Assembly: GCF_000336635.1 (NCBI RefSeq)
Contig: NZ_AOLY01000037.1
Span: forward strand, 51,316-115,315
Reading direction: 5' to 3'
Length of the DNA stretch: 64,000 nucleotides
Origin: Haloarcula japonica DSM 6131
Lineage (GTDB): Archaea > Halobacteriota > Halobacteria > Halobacteriales > Haloarculaceae
In this document: positions 8,156-17,427 of the stretch, piece after piece
How positions within the stretch are numbered: the first letter of the stretch is position 1
Layout of the letters: the number at the start of each line of letters is the position of its first letter
The notes under the pieces: model-generated
Databases searched by the model: none
Told to the model about the DNA's origin: nothing
Seen by the model: only the letters and a program-made list of their open reading frames with translations
Position numbers and translations under genes: made by a program

Positions 8156-8850
8156 GCCGACAGATACCTCCGGAACCGTTCGTCGTCGGCCGTCACCGCC
8201 GCCGTGTCGCCGTCGTCGACGACGCGGCCCTTGTCGAGGATGTAGAACCGGTCGGCTAGATCGAGCGCTAGCGGGAGGTTCTGCTCGACCAGCAGCATCG
8301 TCATGTCCTCGCTCGCTTTCGAGAGCGCCTCGGCCACGTCGGCGACGATTTGGGGGGCCAGCCCCTCGCTGGGTTCGTCGACCAGCAGTAAGTCGTTGTC
8401 GCCGACCAGCCCGCGGGCGATGGCGAGCATCTGCTGTTGGCCCCCCGACAGCGTGCCGGCGTCCTGTCCGCGGCGCTCTTCGAGGATGGGGAACGAATCG
8501 AAGGCGAGTTGGAGGCCCGAAGCTACGTCGTCCGGGTCCGGAATCGCCGCCCGGAGGTTCTCCTCGACCGTCAGCTGGCCGAATATCCGGCGGTCCTCGG
8601 GAATCCAGCCGACCCCCCGAGACGCGACCTCGTGTGTCTCCAGGCCGACCAGCGACTCGTCGCGGAACGTTATCGACCCCTCTCGGGGCGGCGTCAACTG
8701 CAGAATCGTCCGGAGCGTCGTCGTCTTGCCGACGCCGTTGCGCCCGGCCAGCGCGACCACTTCCCCCGCCTCGACGGAGAGGTCGACGCCTTCGAGGATG
8801 TGGCTGTCGCCGTAGTACGTGTGGACGCCGTCGAGTTCGAGCAGACTCAC
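8152..8850 (-). CDS. livF: ABC transporter ATP-binding protein LivF
   Basis: Short ATPase subunit (232 aa) of the HAAT importer. Walker A is GRNGVGKTTT, the ABC signature is LSGGQQQML and Walker B is LLLVDEPSEG, followed by the switch His region VEQNLPLALDLADR. The start codon is GTG at 8850, overlapping the livG stop as GTGA (8847-8850). Together with LivG it powers transport. Confidence 0.94.
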   Translation of the reverse strand: MSLLELDGVHTYYGDSHILEGVDLSVEAGEVVALAGRNGVGKTTTLRTILQLTPPREGSITFRDESLVGLETHEVASRGVGWIPEDRRIFGQLTVEENLRAAIPDPDDVASGLQLAFDSFPILEERRGQDAGTLSGGQQQMLAIARGLVGDNDLLLVDEPSEGLAPQIVADVAEALSKASEDMTMLLVEQNLPLALDLADRFYILDKGRVVDDGDTAAVTADDERFRRYLSA

Positions 8851-9659
8851 GCCGTTCCCTCCTCCGAGTCAGGATCGGACCCGACCGCAGTCGTATCGTC
8901 GTCGAGACTGCCCGGTTCGTAGCCGCCGAGGTACGCCGACTGTACGTCGGGGTTCGCTCGTACGTCGGCCGGCGGTCCGTCGGCGATGACCGCGCCCTGA
9001 TGCAGTACGACGACGCGGTCGGAGACGCCCATCACGATATCCATGTTGTGCTCGACAAGCAGGACCGGGTAGTCCTCCGCCACCGCTTCGATGAGGTCCC
9101 GGATCTCGTCGACGCTCTCCGAGGAGACGCCGGCGTTAGGCTCGTCAAGCAGGAGGACGGCGGGATCGCCGGCCAGCGCGATGGCGACTTCGAGCTTGCG
9201 CTTCGCGCCGTGGCTCAGCGTGCTCGCGAGGTCTTCGGCCCGGTGGGAGAGCCCCACCCGGTCGAGGATGGCCCACGCGCGCTCGGTGAACTCCTCGTAG
9301 CGGTCGACGTTGCGCCAGAACGTCGTCGCGTCGTCGCTGTGGGCCTGCTCGGCGACCCGGACGTTTTCCAGCACCGTGCTGTTGGGGAAGACGTTCGTCA
9401 CCTGATAGGAGCGATGGATGCCCTTGCTGGCCGTCTCGTGTGGCGACACGTTGGTGATGTCCTCCCAGGTCCCGTTCCGCCGAAGTTCGACCGTGCCCTC
9501 GGTGGGCGAGAGGCTGCCGGTCAGCAGATTGAAGAACGTCGTCTTGCCGGCCCCGTTCGGGCCGATGAGCGAGCAGAGTTCGGCGTCCAGTTCGAAGTCG
9601 ACGCTGTCGACGGCGACGAGTCCCCCGAACTCCTTGGTCAGTCCCTGTGTCCTGAGCAT
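8847..9659 (-). CDS. livG: ABC transporter ATP-binding protein LivG
   Basis: Longer ATPase subunit (270 aa). Walker A GPNGAGKTTF, the signature variant LSHGAKRKLEVAIAL typical for LivG, Walker B LLLDEPNAG and a C-terminal extension (VRANPDVQSAYLGGYEPGSL) are visible. It starts 2 bp after the livJ stop, so it is translated from the same message. Confidence 0.94.
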   Translation of the reverse strand: MLRTQGLTKEFGGLVAVDSVDFELDAELCSLIGPNGAGKTTFFNLLTGSLSPTEGTVELRRNGTWEDITNVSPHETASKGIHRSYQVTNVFPNSTVLENVRVAEQAHSDDATTFWRNVDRYEEFTERAWAILDRVGLSHRAEDLASTLSHGAKRKLEVAIALAGDPAVLLLDEPNAGVSSESVDEIRDLIEAVAEDYPVLLVEHNMDIVMGVSDRVVVLHQGAVIADGPPADVRANPDVQSAYLGGYEPGSLDDDTTAVGSDPDSEEGTA

Positions 9660-9661
9660 GC

Positions 9662-11071
9662 CTACAGTGAACAGCCCATCTGGTCGCTGTCCTGCGGAAT
9701 GGTCGTCTCGTCGGCACCGATGCGGGCCAGCGGTTCACCGGGCATGATGGCCGCGCCCCAGTTGTCGGCCCACTCGTCAGTCGTCGGGATCGGGTTCGCG
9801 ACGGTCATCGCCGAGCGCGCCTGGTTGTTGTACTCCTGGAAGGTGTAGCCGTTCTCGCCTTTCGGCGTGTCGGTGACGGTCATCCCCTTCAGGGCGTCGG
9901 CGATGTCCGCACCCTCGGTGGACCCGCTCTCCTGGATGGCCTGGTGAATCGCCGACGCGCCGGTGAACGTCCCCGCGGTGAAGAGGTCCGGGACGACGCC
10001 GTAGGCGTTGGTGTAGCTCTCGACGAATGCGTCGTTGATCGGGTTGTCGTACTGGTTCCAGTGGTAGCGCGTCGTGAACGGCCCCAGCCGGGAGTTCCTG
10101 ATCTTCTCCTCGGTCAGCGGCTCGCCGAGCACGCTCTGCATCGTCCCGCCGACGACGCTGTTGGTGATTCGGGTGGCGAAGCCGCCGAACACGCGGTAAG
10201 AGTACTCGCCCGAGAGGAAGGCGTTGAACATCGCCGGGAGCGTTGCGACGGTGAACCCGCCGACGACGCCCTCAGCGCCAGCCTCTTCGGCGTTGTCCAG
10301 CAGACCCTCCCACTCGGCGTAGCCCTGTTCGACGAAGCGCTCGCCGACGATGTCGACGCCCTCCGATTCCAGCACGTCCCGGTAGTTGTTGACGACAGCG
10401 CGGCCGAAGCTGTAGTCCGCGCCGAACAGGTAGACGCTCGACACGTCCGTCTCTCTGGCGACGTATTTCCCGCCCGAGCGGGCGTCCATCGCAGTGTTCT
10501 CGCTCGCACGGTAGACGAGGTCGCTACAGGTCTCTGCGTTGGACGTAATATCAGCTGATGCCGCCGGCCCGAGCATGATAGGGACCTGCGCCTGATTGAC
10601 GACCGTCGTGACGACCCGGCTGGCGACCGCCGAGGACGCACAGCCGGCCAGCATGTCCACGTCCTCGTTTTCGACGAGGTTCGTCGCCGCGGTCTGGGCC
10701 GTATCCGCCGAGAACTCCGTGTCTCGTATTAGCAGGCGGTACTCTGTGTCGCCGGCAGTGATTGTCAGTTCACCGCTGCCAGGGTCGGCCGGCGGGTCGG
10801 TCTCACCCTTGTACGCCAGCCCGGAAAGGAACCCCCACAGCGCCTGGTCGCCGTAGTATTTCAGGTCACCAGCGCGGGGCTGAAGGACGCCGATACTGAC
10901 GGTCTGCGTCGAGCCGCCGCCCGATCCACCGTTCGTACTACTATCCGTCATACCGCCGTCCGAATCGTCCTGTTCAGTCATGGATGAGTCGTCACTGACA
11001 CAGCCGCTGAGCCCGACAACACCGGCACCGAGCGCGCCGAGAACGCGCCTCCGTGTAGCCGTATTCTGCAT
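9662..11071 (-). CDS. livJ: ABC transporter substrate-binding lipoprotein (LivJ-like)
   Basis: Type I periplasmic-binding-fold protein (469 aa) that delivers substrate to LivHM. The N-terminus has a Tat motif (TRRRVLGALG) and a lipobox (LSGC, Cys about 23), followed by a Gly/Ser/Asp-rich linker, so it is exported folded and anchored by lipid. The mature part begins VSIGVLQPRAGDLKYYG, as in Leu/Ile/Val and urea/amide binding proteins. As first gene of the operon it is followed by livG, livF, livH, livM, a small frame, a hydrolase and an acyl-CoA ligase. That context argues for an organic acid (perhaps aromatic) rather than an amino acid as ligand; this is inference. A 14-bp palindrome lies 41 bp upstream. 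Confidence 0.9.
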   Translation of the reverse strand: MQNTATRRRVLGALGAGVVGLSGCVSDDSSMTEQDDSDGGMTDSSTNGGSGGGSTQTVSIGVLQPRAGDLKYYGDQALWGFLSGLAYKGETDPPADPGSGELTITAGDTEYRLLIRDTEFSADTAQTAATNLVENEDVDMLAGCASSAVASRVVTTVVNQAQVPIMLGPAASADITSNAETCSDLVYRASENTAMDARSGGKYVARETDVSSVYLFGADYSFGRAVVNNYRDVLESEGVDIVGERFVEQGYAEWEGLLDNAEEAGAEGVVGGFTVATLPAMFNAFLSGEYSYRVFGGFATRITNSVVGGTMQSVLGEPLTEEKIRNSRLGPFTTRYHWNQYDNPINDAFVESYTNAYGVVPDLFTAGTFTGASAIHQAIQESGSTEGADIADALKGMTVTDTPKGENGYTFQEYNNQARSAMTVANPIPTTDEWADNWGAAIMPGEPLARIGADETTIPQDSDQMGCSL

Positions 11072-11111
11072 AACAGATTATTGTACACTCGTCAGCCACA
11101 TAGTGTGCTGA

Positions 11112-11125
11112 GTTAACATGTTAAC
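11112..11125. promoter_or_regulatory. Perfect palindrome upstream of livJ
   Basis: GTTAACATGTTAAC is a perfect 14-bp palindrome 41 bp upstream of the livJ start codon. With a usual TATA position it would overlap the core promoter. It could be an operator for the liv operon; no cognate regulator is identified. Confidence 0.4.
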
Positions 11126-11239
11126 ACGGCGTCCAGAACGCAGTTTTCGTCCGTACTGAGACTGTCAGAAAGTGCTAGTAGACGGCCTGTCCCGTTCCTC
11201 GATTGGCGAATTATGCTCTCCTAGCGGTTTGCTGATTTG

Positions 11240-11650
11240 CTACGTAACTGCTTCAGCAACTGTTACTCGGTACATCTCAGTGGTCACCCACGTTAGTAAC
11301 GGGGGAATAAGAGAGAGTCCCAGCCCAAGGGCCACCACGAACTGTGTGTTGGACGAAATAGAGTAGATATCTGCGACAAAGGTCCCTTTGAGGGCTGCTA
11401 CCCAAACAAGCACCACTGTCGGTATCACTGGTCGTTGACGGAATGATGCCCACACTGAGACAGATAGTAGCGTAATTCCGAATAGAAGGTATGCGAGAGT
11501 TATGATTTCAGCGAGGAGTCCGAGCTCGTGGCTGGGATCTATTCGCAGGTGTGTCCGGTACTGCTTGATTCCCAACCAGCAACCGTAGAATCCGGCTAAG
11601 CTGAGACCGACAGATGGGATTTGATTCCGGAGCGTCCTACTGATTTCCAT
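11240..11650 (-). CDS. Small membrane protein of unknown function
   Basis: A 136-aa frame with four predicted hydrophobic segments (near VGLSLAGFYGCWLGI, LAEIITLAYLLFGITLLSVSVW, VIPTVVLVWVAALKG and FVVALGLGLSLIPPLL). The regular spacing of helices supports a real gene although base composition is more AT-rich than neighbours. I do not recognise a family. It stands alone between the livJ promoter and an HTH_10 regulator gene, in the same direction as both. The 276 bp behind its start (11651-11926) are AT-rich promoter-like sequence with no other recognised feature. Confidence 0.6.
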   Translation of the reverse strand: MEISRTLRNQIPSVGLSLAGFYGCWLGIKQYRTHLRIDPSHELGLLAEIITLAYLLFGITLLSVSVWASFRQRPVIPTVVLVWVAALKGTFVADIYSISSNTQFVVALGLGLSLIPPLLTWVTTEMYRVTVAEAVT

Positions 11651-11926
11651 GGGTAGAATGTTCTCTTGTTGAGAATTGTTTAGTATATGTTTTTAGGTAT
11701 ATCTTTCAGCTGATAAGGACGGACAGCGGTACAGTCGATAATTGGTCTATCTCGACCGATACCGTTGATGTCGGAGCAGCTGGATGTATAACACCTATAC
11801 TATATCCCAGTCGTACAGCAGAGACAGTCAGGCCCCGGTCGGTTGGCTACCTTCGGAAGCCGTAGTGTACACCCCCTTTATTGACAGTCTGGGTGGCAAG
11901 CGACCAAGCTACCAGCCACGCTGAAA

Positions 11927-12631
11927 TCAGTCTTCGATGTCATCCAGCGCTTTGACGACGCGCTCTATCATCTTCCGCTCGCCGCGCCGCAGGTTCTTCG
12001 AGACGGCGGGCTTAGACACGCCGAAGTCCTCGGCCAGCGACCCCAGCGTCGCGTCCCGGGGCGACTCGAAGTAGCCCTCGGAGACGGCAGTTTCCAGCGT
12101 TTCGCGTTCGGTATCAGAGAGGTCCCGACAGCCGTCCACGAGCGTCATCGCCGCGCCGGCGTTCTGCACGAGGTCCTGCAGCTGTGGGAGTGTCGTCGAC
12201 GTGCGCTCGATCACGTCGTACTCGTTGTCGCGGTCGAGTTCCGAGAGCGTCGTGTCGGCGTCCCGGCCGCGGTCGAAGCCGACGTGCCAGGTCTCGCTGC
12301 CCGCCTCGATGTGGAACGGCCCGGTGATGTAGCCGCCGTTGTCCCTGATGGTCTGCATCGCCGCCGTTTCCTCGATAGTCGTCCGGATGTGAGCGGCGTT
12401 GTCCTCGCGGCGCAACAGCGTACAGTCGTTCATGTTCTCGTGAGCCTGCAAGCTGTCCAGCCCCGTATCGAGTACCCCTACGTCCTCAGCCTCGACAACC
12501 ATCCGCGTCTCAAGTTCCCGGGCACGCTGGTCGAAGTCCCAGTGCACGGCCGCGAAAGCGACATCGTGGTCTGCCGTCGTGTCGATGAACGGGCAGTCAT
12601 ACTGCTCCATGTCCAGGGCGATATCTATCAT
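11927..12631 (-). CDS. HTH_10 (bacterioopsin-activator-like) transcriptional regulator
   Basis: A 234-aa haloarchaeal regulator with an N-terminal sensor region of the bacterioopsin-activator type and a C-terminal HTH_10 DNA-binding domain (LSDTERETLETAVSEGYFES, then LGSLAEDFGVSKPAVSKNLRRGERK). The gene is divergent from PEP carboxylase across about 150 bp, so the two share a regulatory space and the protein may act on ppc as well as on itself; that link is inference. The N-terminal ligand is unknown. Confidence 0.88.
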   Translation of the reverse strand: MIDIALDMEQYDCPFIDTTADHDVAFAAVHWDFDQRARELETRMVVEAEDVGVLDTGLDSLQAHENMNDCTLLRREDNAAHIRTTIEETAAMQTIRDNGGYITGPFHIEAGSETWHVGFDRGRDADTTLSELDRDNEYDVIERTSTTLPQLQDLVQNAGAAMTLVDGCRDLSDTERETLETAVSEGYFESPRDATLGSLAEDFGVSKPAVSKNLRRGERKMIERVVKALDDIED

Positions 12632-12782
12632 TGGCAGTCCACTGTCTCGTGTGTGATTTGTGTGAGACGGTAAAGAACCTCATGGTTAATAATAGCTATC
12701 TCGCAACCGGGTTCTTCACGAACGTCTATCCCTGATACACCGTTTCAATAGTGTTTTAGGGCTCGGTTCTGGATGAAGTGGT

Positions 12783-15479
12783 ATGACTTTGCACGCCAGA
12801 GAGATAAACCAGGACGTACGGGAGTTGGGCGCGCTCCTGGGCGAAGTGCTGGAGGCACAGACCTCGACCGAGGCATTCGAAACGGTGGAAACGATCCGGA
12901 ACTCGTGTATCGACTACCGGCGCGGAGATACCGAGACGCGGGAAGAAGTCCATCGGGCACTGAACCGACTGAACCCGGAGACACAGGACATTGTTGCACG
13001 CGCGTTTACCACCTATTTCGAACTTATCAATCTCGCTGAGGAACGCGAACGGGTCCGTGAAATCCGGGAAGGCAGTCAGGAGGGCGTACTGGCCGACAGC
13101 GTCGAGGAAGCTGTCCGGGATCTGGCCGAACGCGGAGCAGACCCGGAGGAGTTCGAGCAGGTCCTTGAAGACGTGCTCATCCAGCCGACGTTCACGGCCC
13201 ACCCGACCGAGGCCCGCCGGAAGACGGTGAAAGCGAAGCTCCGGTCGGTCGCCCGTGACATCGAACGACTCGACGAACGGCGGCTCACCGAACGCGAACA
13301 GAAGCGTATCGAGCGGAACCTCGACGCCGAAGTGACGAGCCTCTGGCAGACCCCGCAGGTCCGGGACCGCCGCCCGGAGGTCACCGACGAGGCGCTGAAC
13401 GTCCAGTGGTACCTCGAAAACGTCCTGTTCGACGTCATCGACGAGGTGTACGACGAACTCGAACACACCCTCGAAGACGTGTACGACGAGGACATCGACA
13501 TCGACACGCTCTACGAGTTCCGCTCGTGGGCCGGGTCTGACCGAGACGGGAACCCGTTCGTCACTACCGAAGTGACCGAGGAAACGCTGGAGCGCCAGCG
13601 CGAAACCGTGCTGCCGCTGTACCGGACCAAGCTCAAGGAACTCTCCGGCGTGCTGAGTCAGGACGCCTCGAACATCGCGACCGACGCGCTGTTCAACGAG
13701 CGACTGGACCGGCACAAATCCAGGCTCCCCGGCATTGCCACGGAGGCCGAGGAGCGGTATCCCGACGAGCCCTACCGCCAGAAGCTCCGGCTGATGCGCG
13801 AATCCGTCATCCGGGTCAGCGACGTTCGCCAGGGCGGCTACGAGAACGAGGAGGAACTGCTGACCGACCTCCGCGTCATCGCCGACAGCCTTCGGGAGAA
13901 CGACGCCGAAGTCATCGCCGAGGCCCACGTCGACCCGCTGATCCGCAAGGTCGAGACGTTCGGCTTCACCCTCGCCAGCCTCGACCTGCGCGACCACCGG
14001 AAGATGCACACCGACGCCATCACCGAGGCTGTCGACCGGCAAGGCATCGACTACGCGGCGATGGACGAGGACGAGCGCGTCGAGTTCCTGACCGAGGCCA
14101 TCCTGCAGGACAACCCCGTCATCGACATGGAAGACACCGAGGGGCTCTCCGAGGATGCCACCCGCGTCCTCGACCGCTTCCGTGCCACCGCCGACTGGCA
14201 AAACGAGTTCGGCATCGACGCTATCGACACCTACGCCATCTCGTGGTGTGAGGAGCCCAGCCACGCGCTTGAGGTCCTGTTCCTCGCTGATCAGGTCGAC
14301 ATCGTCGACTTGCCCGGCTACTGCGGGTTCGACGTGGTCCCGCTGCTGGAGTCGGAGTACGCACTCTCCGGTGCCCGCCGCATCATGGGCACGCTGTTCG
14401 AGAACGAAGCCTACTCCCAGGCGCTGGAAGCCCGTGACAACATTCAGGAGATCATGCTGGGCTACTCCGACTCGAACAAGGAGAACGGCTTCCTCGCCGC
14501 CAACTGGTCGCTGTACAACAACCAGAAGCGACTTGCGGACATCACCGACGACTACGACGTGGAGATGCGCCTGTTCCACGGCCGCGGCGGCTCCATCTCC
14601 CGCGGTGGCGGTCCGATGAACGACGCCATGCTGGCCCTGCCAAACGAGACGGTGACCGGCCAGATCAAGTTCACCGAGCAGGGCGAGGCCATCGCCGAGA
14701 AGTACGCCAACCACGACATCGCCGAGCGGAACCTCGAACAGATGCTCAACGCCCAGATCCGGGCGCGCCAGAACGCTATCGAGGAGCCCGTCGAGGAGAT
14801 CCCCGACGAGTGGGAAGAGGCGATGGAGACGGCGGCCGACGCCGCCCGCGACGAATATCAGGACCTGCTCGAAACGGACGGCTTCGTCGAGTTCTTCGAA
14901 CAGGCGACGCCGATCACCGTCATCGAGAACCTCAACATGGGCTCGCGGCCGGCTTCCCGAAGTGAGGACCGCAGTGTCGAGGACCTGCGGGCCATTCCGT
15001 GGGTGTTCTCCTGGACGCAGGCCCGCTGTATCATCCCCGGTTGGTATTCCATCTCGACCGGGCTGGATGCCTATCTCGAAAACGGCGGCGACATGGAAAC
15101 CCTCCAGGAAATGTACGAGAACTGGCCGTTCTTCCGGACGAAACTCGACAACGCGTCGCTGGCGCTCGCCCGAACCGACCTCGGAATCGCCGAGGAGTAC
15201 GCCGATCTCGCCGACCCCGAACTCCGCGAGCGAATCTATCCGCGTATCGTCGAGGAGTACGAGGACACCGTCCAGAAGGTGCTCGAAATCACCGGGCAGG
15301 ATGGCCTGCTCTCGCGGGACTGGCTCAAGGAGAACCTTGAGCGCCGGAACCCGTACGTCGATCCGCTGAACCTGCTGCAGGTTCGCCTGCTCAAGCAGTC
15401 CCACCGGACCGAAACTGAGCGTCGGACCCTGCGGCTGACCGTTCAGGGCATCGCGGCTGGGATGAAAAACACCGGGTGA
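12783..15479 (+). CDS. ppc: Phosphoenolpyruvate carboxylase
   Basis: Carboxylates PEP to oxaloacetate, the anaplerotic feed of the TCA cycle. At 898 residues it is the long bacterial-type enzyme. Active-site motifs are FTAHPTEARR (His about 140), GSDRDGNPF, LGYSDSNKENG (Lys about 566), HGRGGSISRGGGP and a C-terminus ending MKNTG, all as expected for an active enzyme. The ATG at 12783 follows a GGATGAAGTGGT stretch, with a TTTTAG-like box about 30 bp upstream. The opposite strand carries an almost equally long open frame, which is a GC-codon artefact. Confidence 0.97.
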   Translation: MTLHAREINQDVRELGALLGEVLEAQTSTEAFETVETIRNSCIDYRRGDTETREEVHRALNRLNPETQDIVARAFTTYFELINLAEERERVREIREGSQEGVLADSVEEAVRDLAERGADPEEFEQVLEDVLIQPTFTAHPTEARRKTVKAKLRSVARDIERLDERRLTEREQKRIERNLDAEVTSLWQTPQVRDRRPEVTDEALNVQWYLENVLFDVIDEVYDELEHTLEDVYDEDIDIDTLYEFRSWAGSDRDGNPFVTTEVTEETLERQRETVLPLYRTKLKELSGVLSQDASNIATDALFNERLDRHKSRLPGIATEAEERYPDEPYRQKLRLMRESVIRVSDVRQGGYENEEELLTDLRVIADSLRENDAEVIAEAHVDPLIRKVETFGFTLASLDLRDHRKMHTDAITEAVDRQGIDYAAMDEDERVEFLTEAILQDNPVIDMEDTEGLSEDATRVLDRFRATADWQNEFGIDAIDTYAISWCEEPSHALEVLFLADQVDIVDLPGYCGFDVVPLLESEYALSGARRIMGTLFENEAYSQALEARDNIQEIMLGYSDSNKENGFLAANWSLYNNQKRLADITDDYDVEMRLFHGRGGSISRGGGPMNDAMLALPNETVTGQIKFTEQGEAIAEKYANHDIAERNLEQMLNAQIRARQNAIEEPVEEIPDEWEEAMETAADAARDEYQDLLETDGFVEFFEQATPITVIENLNMGSRPASRSEDRSVEDLRAIPWVFSWTQARCIIPGWYSISTGLDAYLENGGDMETLQEMYENWPFFRTKLDNASLALARTDLGIAEEYADLADPELRERIYPRIVEEYEDTVQKVLEITGQDGLLSRDWLKENLERRNPYVDPLNLLQVRLLKQSHRTETERRTLRLTVQGIAAGMKNTG

Positions 15480-15576
15480 ACCACTGAAACTCACCGGCTG
15501 AGGCGTCGTGGGGGCGACTTACTATGAAAGTAGTACCCATCGAAGGATTTACGCGTCTGCCCCCGGAGTAGCCGGT

Positions 15577-16029
15577 ATGGCACTCGAAACTGTTCTTCTC
15601 GCAGTTGGACCGAACGACGCCGACCGAATCGACGAACTCGCGGACGCTGTGCTCGATATCGCGGGCCCGGCCGGTGCGACGGTTATCGTCGCACACGTAT
15701 TCACCGACGACCAGTACGACGGCGTCGTCGACAGGCTCGAATTCGAATCTACCGGCGAAGCCGACCCTGATGAGGTCGCTGACCGCCACACAACCGTCCG
15801 GGAGCTCGTCTCGCGGTTCAACGACGCCGGCCTGGCGACCCGGGTCCGCGGTGCCGTGGGCAACCACGGCGAGCAGATCGTCAGCCTCGGCAAAGCGACG
15901 GATTCGGACCTCATCGTCGTCGGCGGCCGCAAGCGCTCGCCGACCGGGAAGGCCGTCTTCGGTTCCACCGCACAGGAAGTCATGCTGAACGCGCCGTGTC
16001 CGGTCACGTTCGTCCGCGGCGAGGATTAG
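15577..16029 (+). CDS. Universal stress protein family (UspA)
   Basis: A 150-aa single-domain Usp protein ([12 protein letters not shown]...). The C-terminal nucleotide-binding pattern [31 protein letters not shown] matches ATP-binding Usp proteins (G-2x-G-9x-G-S/T). The start at 15577 is chosen because the domain begins there, although the frame is open further upstream. It lies 97 bp after ppc and is convergent with glpC. Role presumably stress-related nucleotide sensing; not specified further by sequence. Confidence 0.9.
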   Translation: MALETVLLAVGPNDADRIDELADAVLDIAGPAGATVIVAHVFTDDQYDGVVDRLEFESTGEADPDEVADRHTTVRELVSRFNDAGLATRVRGAVGNHGEQIVSLGKATDSDLIVVGGRKRSPTGKAVFGSTAQEVMLNAPCPVTFVRGED

Positions 16030-16038
16030 GACACCGAA

Positions 16039-16052
16039 AAGGAGTTTTCCTT
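16039..16052. terminator. Possible bidirectional terminator between usp and glpC
   Basis: AAGGA-GTTT-TCCTT forms a short hairpin with an A/T-rich loop between two convergent genes and touches the glpC stop codon. The stem is weak; T-rich sequence on both strands may be the true signal. Confidence 0.3.
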
Positions 16053-17427
16053 ACTCTACCAGCGCGGCTTCGAGGAGTTCAAGCGGATGTCGGATCTCGT
16101 AGCCGCTGCCGTGTTCCATCTGCATCGCGCAGGTCGGGCACTCGGTCATACCGGTCTCGCCCTCGGCGTGGTCCATGTGCTCGAACATCTCCTCGCCGAT
16201 CTCCATGGACTTCTCGTATTTCTCCTCTTTCCAGCCGTAGGTACCCGAAATGCCGGAACAGGAGTCGCCCACGTCCTCGACTTCGACGCCATCTAGGTCG
16301 CGGAACAGTTCGACAGCCTGTCGGTCGAGTCCTTGGTTGCGTGAGTGACACGGGGCGTGGTAGGCGAACTCCTCAGCGAGGTCGCCGTCAACGTCGGCCG
16401 CCTGCACTTCACCTTTGAGATCCTCGTGGATTCGGAGATACTCGATGGCCTCGAAGGTGTTCTCCGCAACCTTGTCGATACCGTCGATATCGAACAGCTC
16501 GGGGTACTCCTGTCGGAGTGCCATCGAACAGGAGGTACAGGAGGCGATAGCGTGGTACCCCTCATCGACGAGTTCGGACATCGACGAGACGTTCGTCTCG
16601 GCGTGGCGGCGGGCGTCGTCGAGCATACCGTTTGCGAACATCGGCGTTCCCGAGCACTTCTGCTCGGGCGCGACGACCTCGTAGCCGAACTCCTCGAACA
16701 CCCGGACCATCGCCTTGCCGACTTCCGGCGTGTTGTAGTTGGAGTAACAGCCGTGGAAGTACGCCACCTTCTTATCGGCGTCCTCGGGGAGGCCGCGTCG
16801 CTTGCGGGCGGCTCTCGCGTTCTCCCGTGACTGGACCTGGCCGCCGCGGTCGGCCCACCAGTCGCGGAAGGTCTGTTTTGCGAAGGCGGGGAAGTCGCGC
16901 TCGCTGGTGACGCCGAGCGTCTTCTCCATGACCCAGCGGGCCGGCCCGAAGTTCATGGCGAAGTTCGCGAGTCGGGGAACCTTGCTCGCGAAGAACGCGG
17001 AGGTTCGGTAGTTCGCGAGGATGCGGTTCCGGATGTACTCGACGGAGAGCTTGTCCATCTGCTCGCTGACGTACTCCCCGCGAGCGGTGTTGTGCATCTG
17101 GCTGAGCGGGACGCCCGACGGGCAGGCGTTGTCACAGCGCATGCAGTTCGAGCAGTCCATCACCGAGTCGTCGATCTCGTGGTCGTCGTCTGACTGCTTG
17201 AGCCGCCACTGTTCGGGCCCCTGGAACTTCGGGCCGGGGAAGTCGTCGTCGACCTCCGCGACCGGGCAGTTGGTGTCGCAGGTCGAACATTTATAGCAGG
17301 AGTCCGCGCCGGGCCGGAGGTCGAAGTCGTCGCTGTCGGGGAAGACATCGACTGGTTCGAACTCGTCGCCTGTGTTCGGTGCTACCGGGTCAAATTCTGT
17401 CTCTGGTGGGGTTTCAGCGTCACTCAT
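16051..17427 (-). CDS. glpC: Anaerobic-type glycerol-3-phosphate dehydrogenase subunit C
   Basis: Iron-sulfur subunit (458 aa) that links the GlpAB dehydrogenase to the membrane quinone pool. Two 4Fe-4S motifs are seen near the N-terminus (CYKCSTCDTNCP and CSNCMRCDNACP), followed by two CCG domains (FHGCYSNY with CSGTPMFANG and ASCTSCSM; HAPCHSRNQG with DSCSGISGTYG and ECPTCAMQ). Its ATG overlaps the glpB stop by ATGA (17424-17427), so it is the last gene of a glpABC operon. Confidence 0.95.
   Translation of the reverse strand: MSDAETPPETEFDPVAPNTGDEFEPVDVFPDSDDFDLRPGADSCYKCSTCDTNCPVAEVDDDFPGPKFQGPEQWRLKQSDDDHEIDDSVMDCSNCMRCDNACPSGVPLSQMHNTARGEYVSEQMDKLSVEYIRNRILANYRTSAFFASKVPRLANFAMNFGPARWVMEKTLGVTSERDFPAFAKQTFRDWWADRGGQVQSRENARAARKRRGLPEDADKKVAYFHGCYSNYNTPEVGKAMVRVFEEFGYEVVAPEQKCSGTPMFANGMLDDARRHAETNVSSMSELVDEGYHAIASCTSCSMALRQEYPELFDIDGIDKVAENTFEAIEYLRIHEDLKGEVQAADVDGDLAEEFAYHAPCHSRNQGLDRQAVELFRDLDGVEVEDVGDSCSGISGTYGWKEEKYEKSMEIGEEMFEHMDHAEGETGMTECPTCAMQMEHGSGYEIRHPLELLEAALVE

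Noticed and set aside
12756..15494. A 912-codon open frame on the minus strand opposite ppc
   Set aside because: It mirrors ppc in a GC-rich codon context; its translation has no family features, while the plus strand encodes a complete PEP carboxylase with all active-site motifs.
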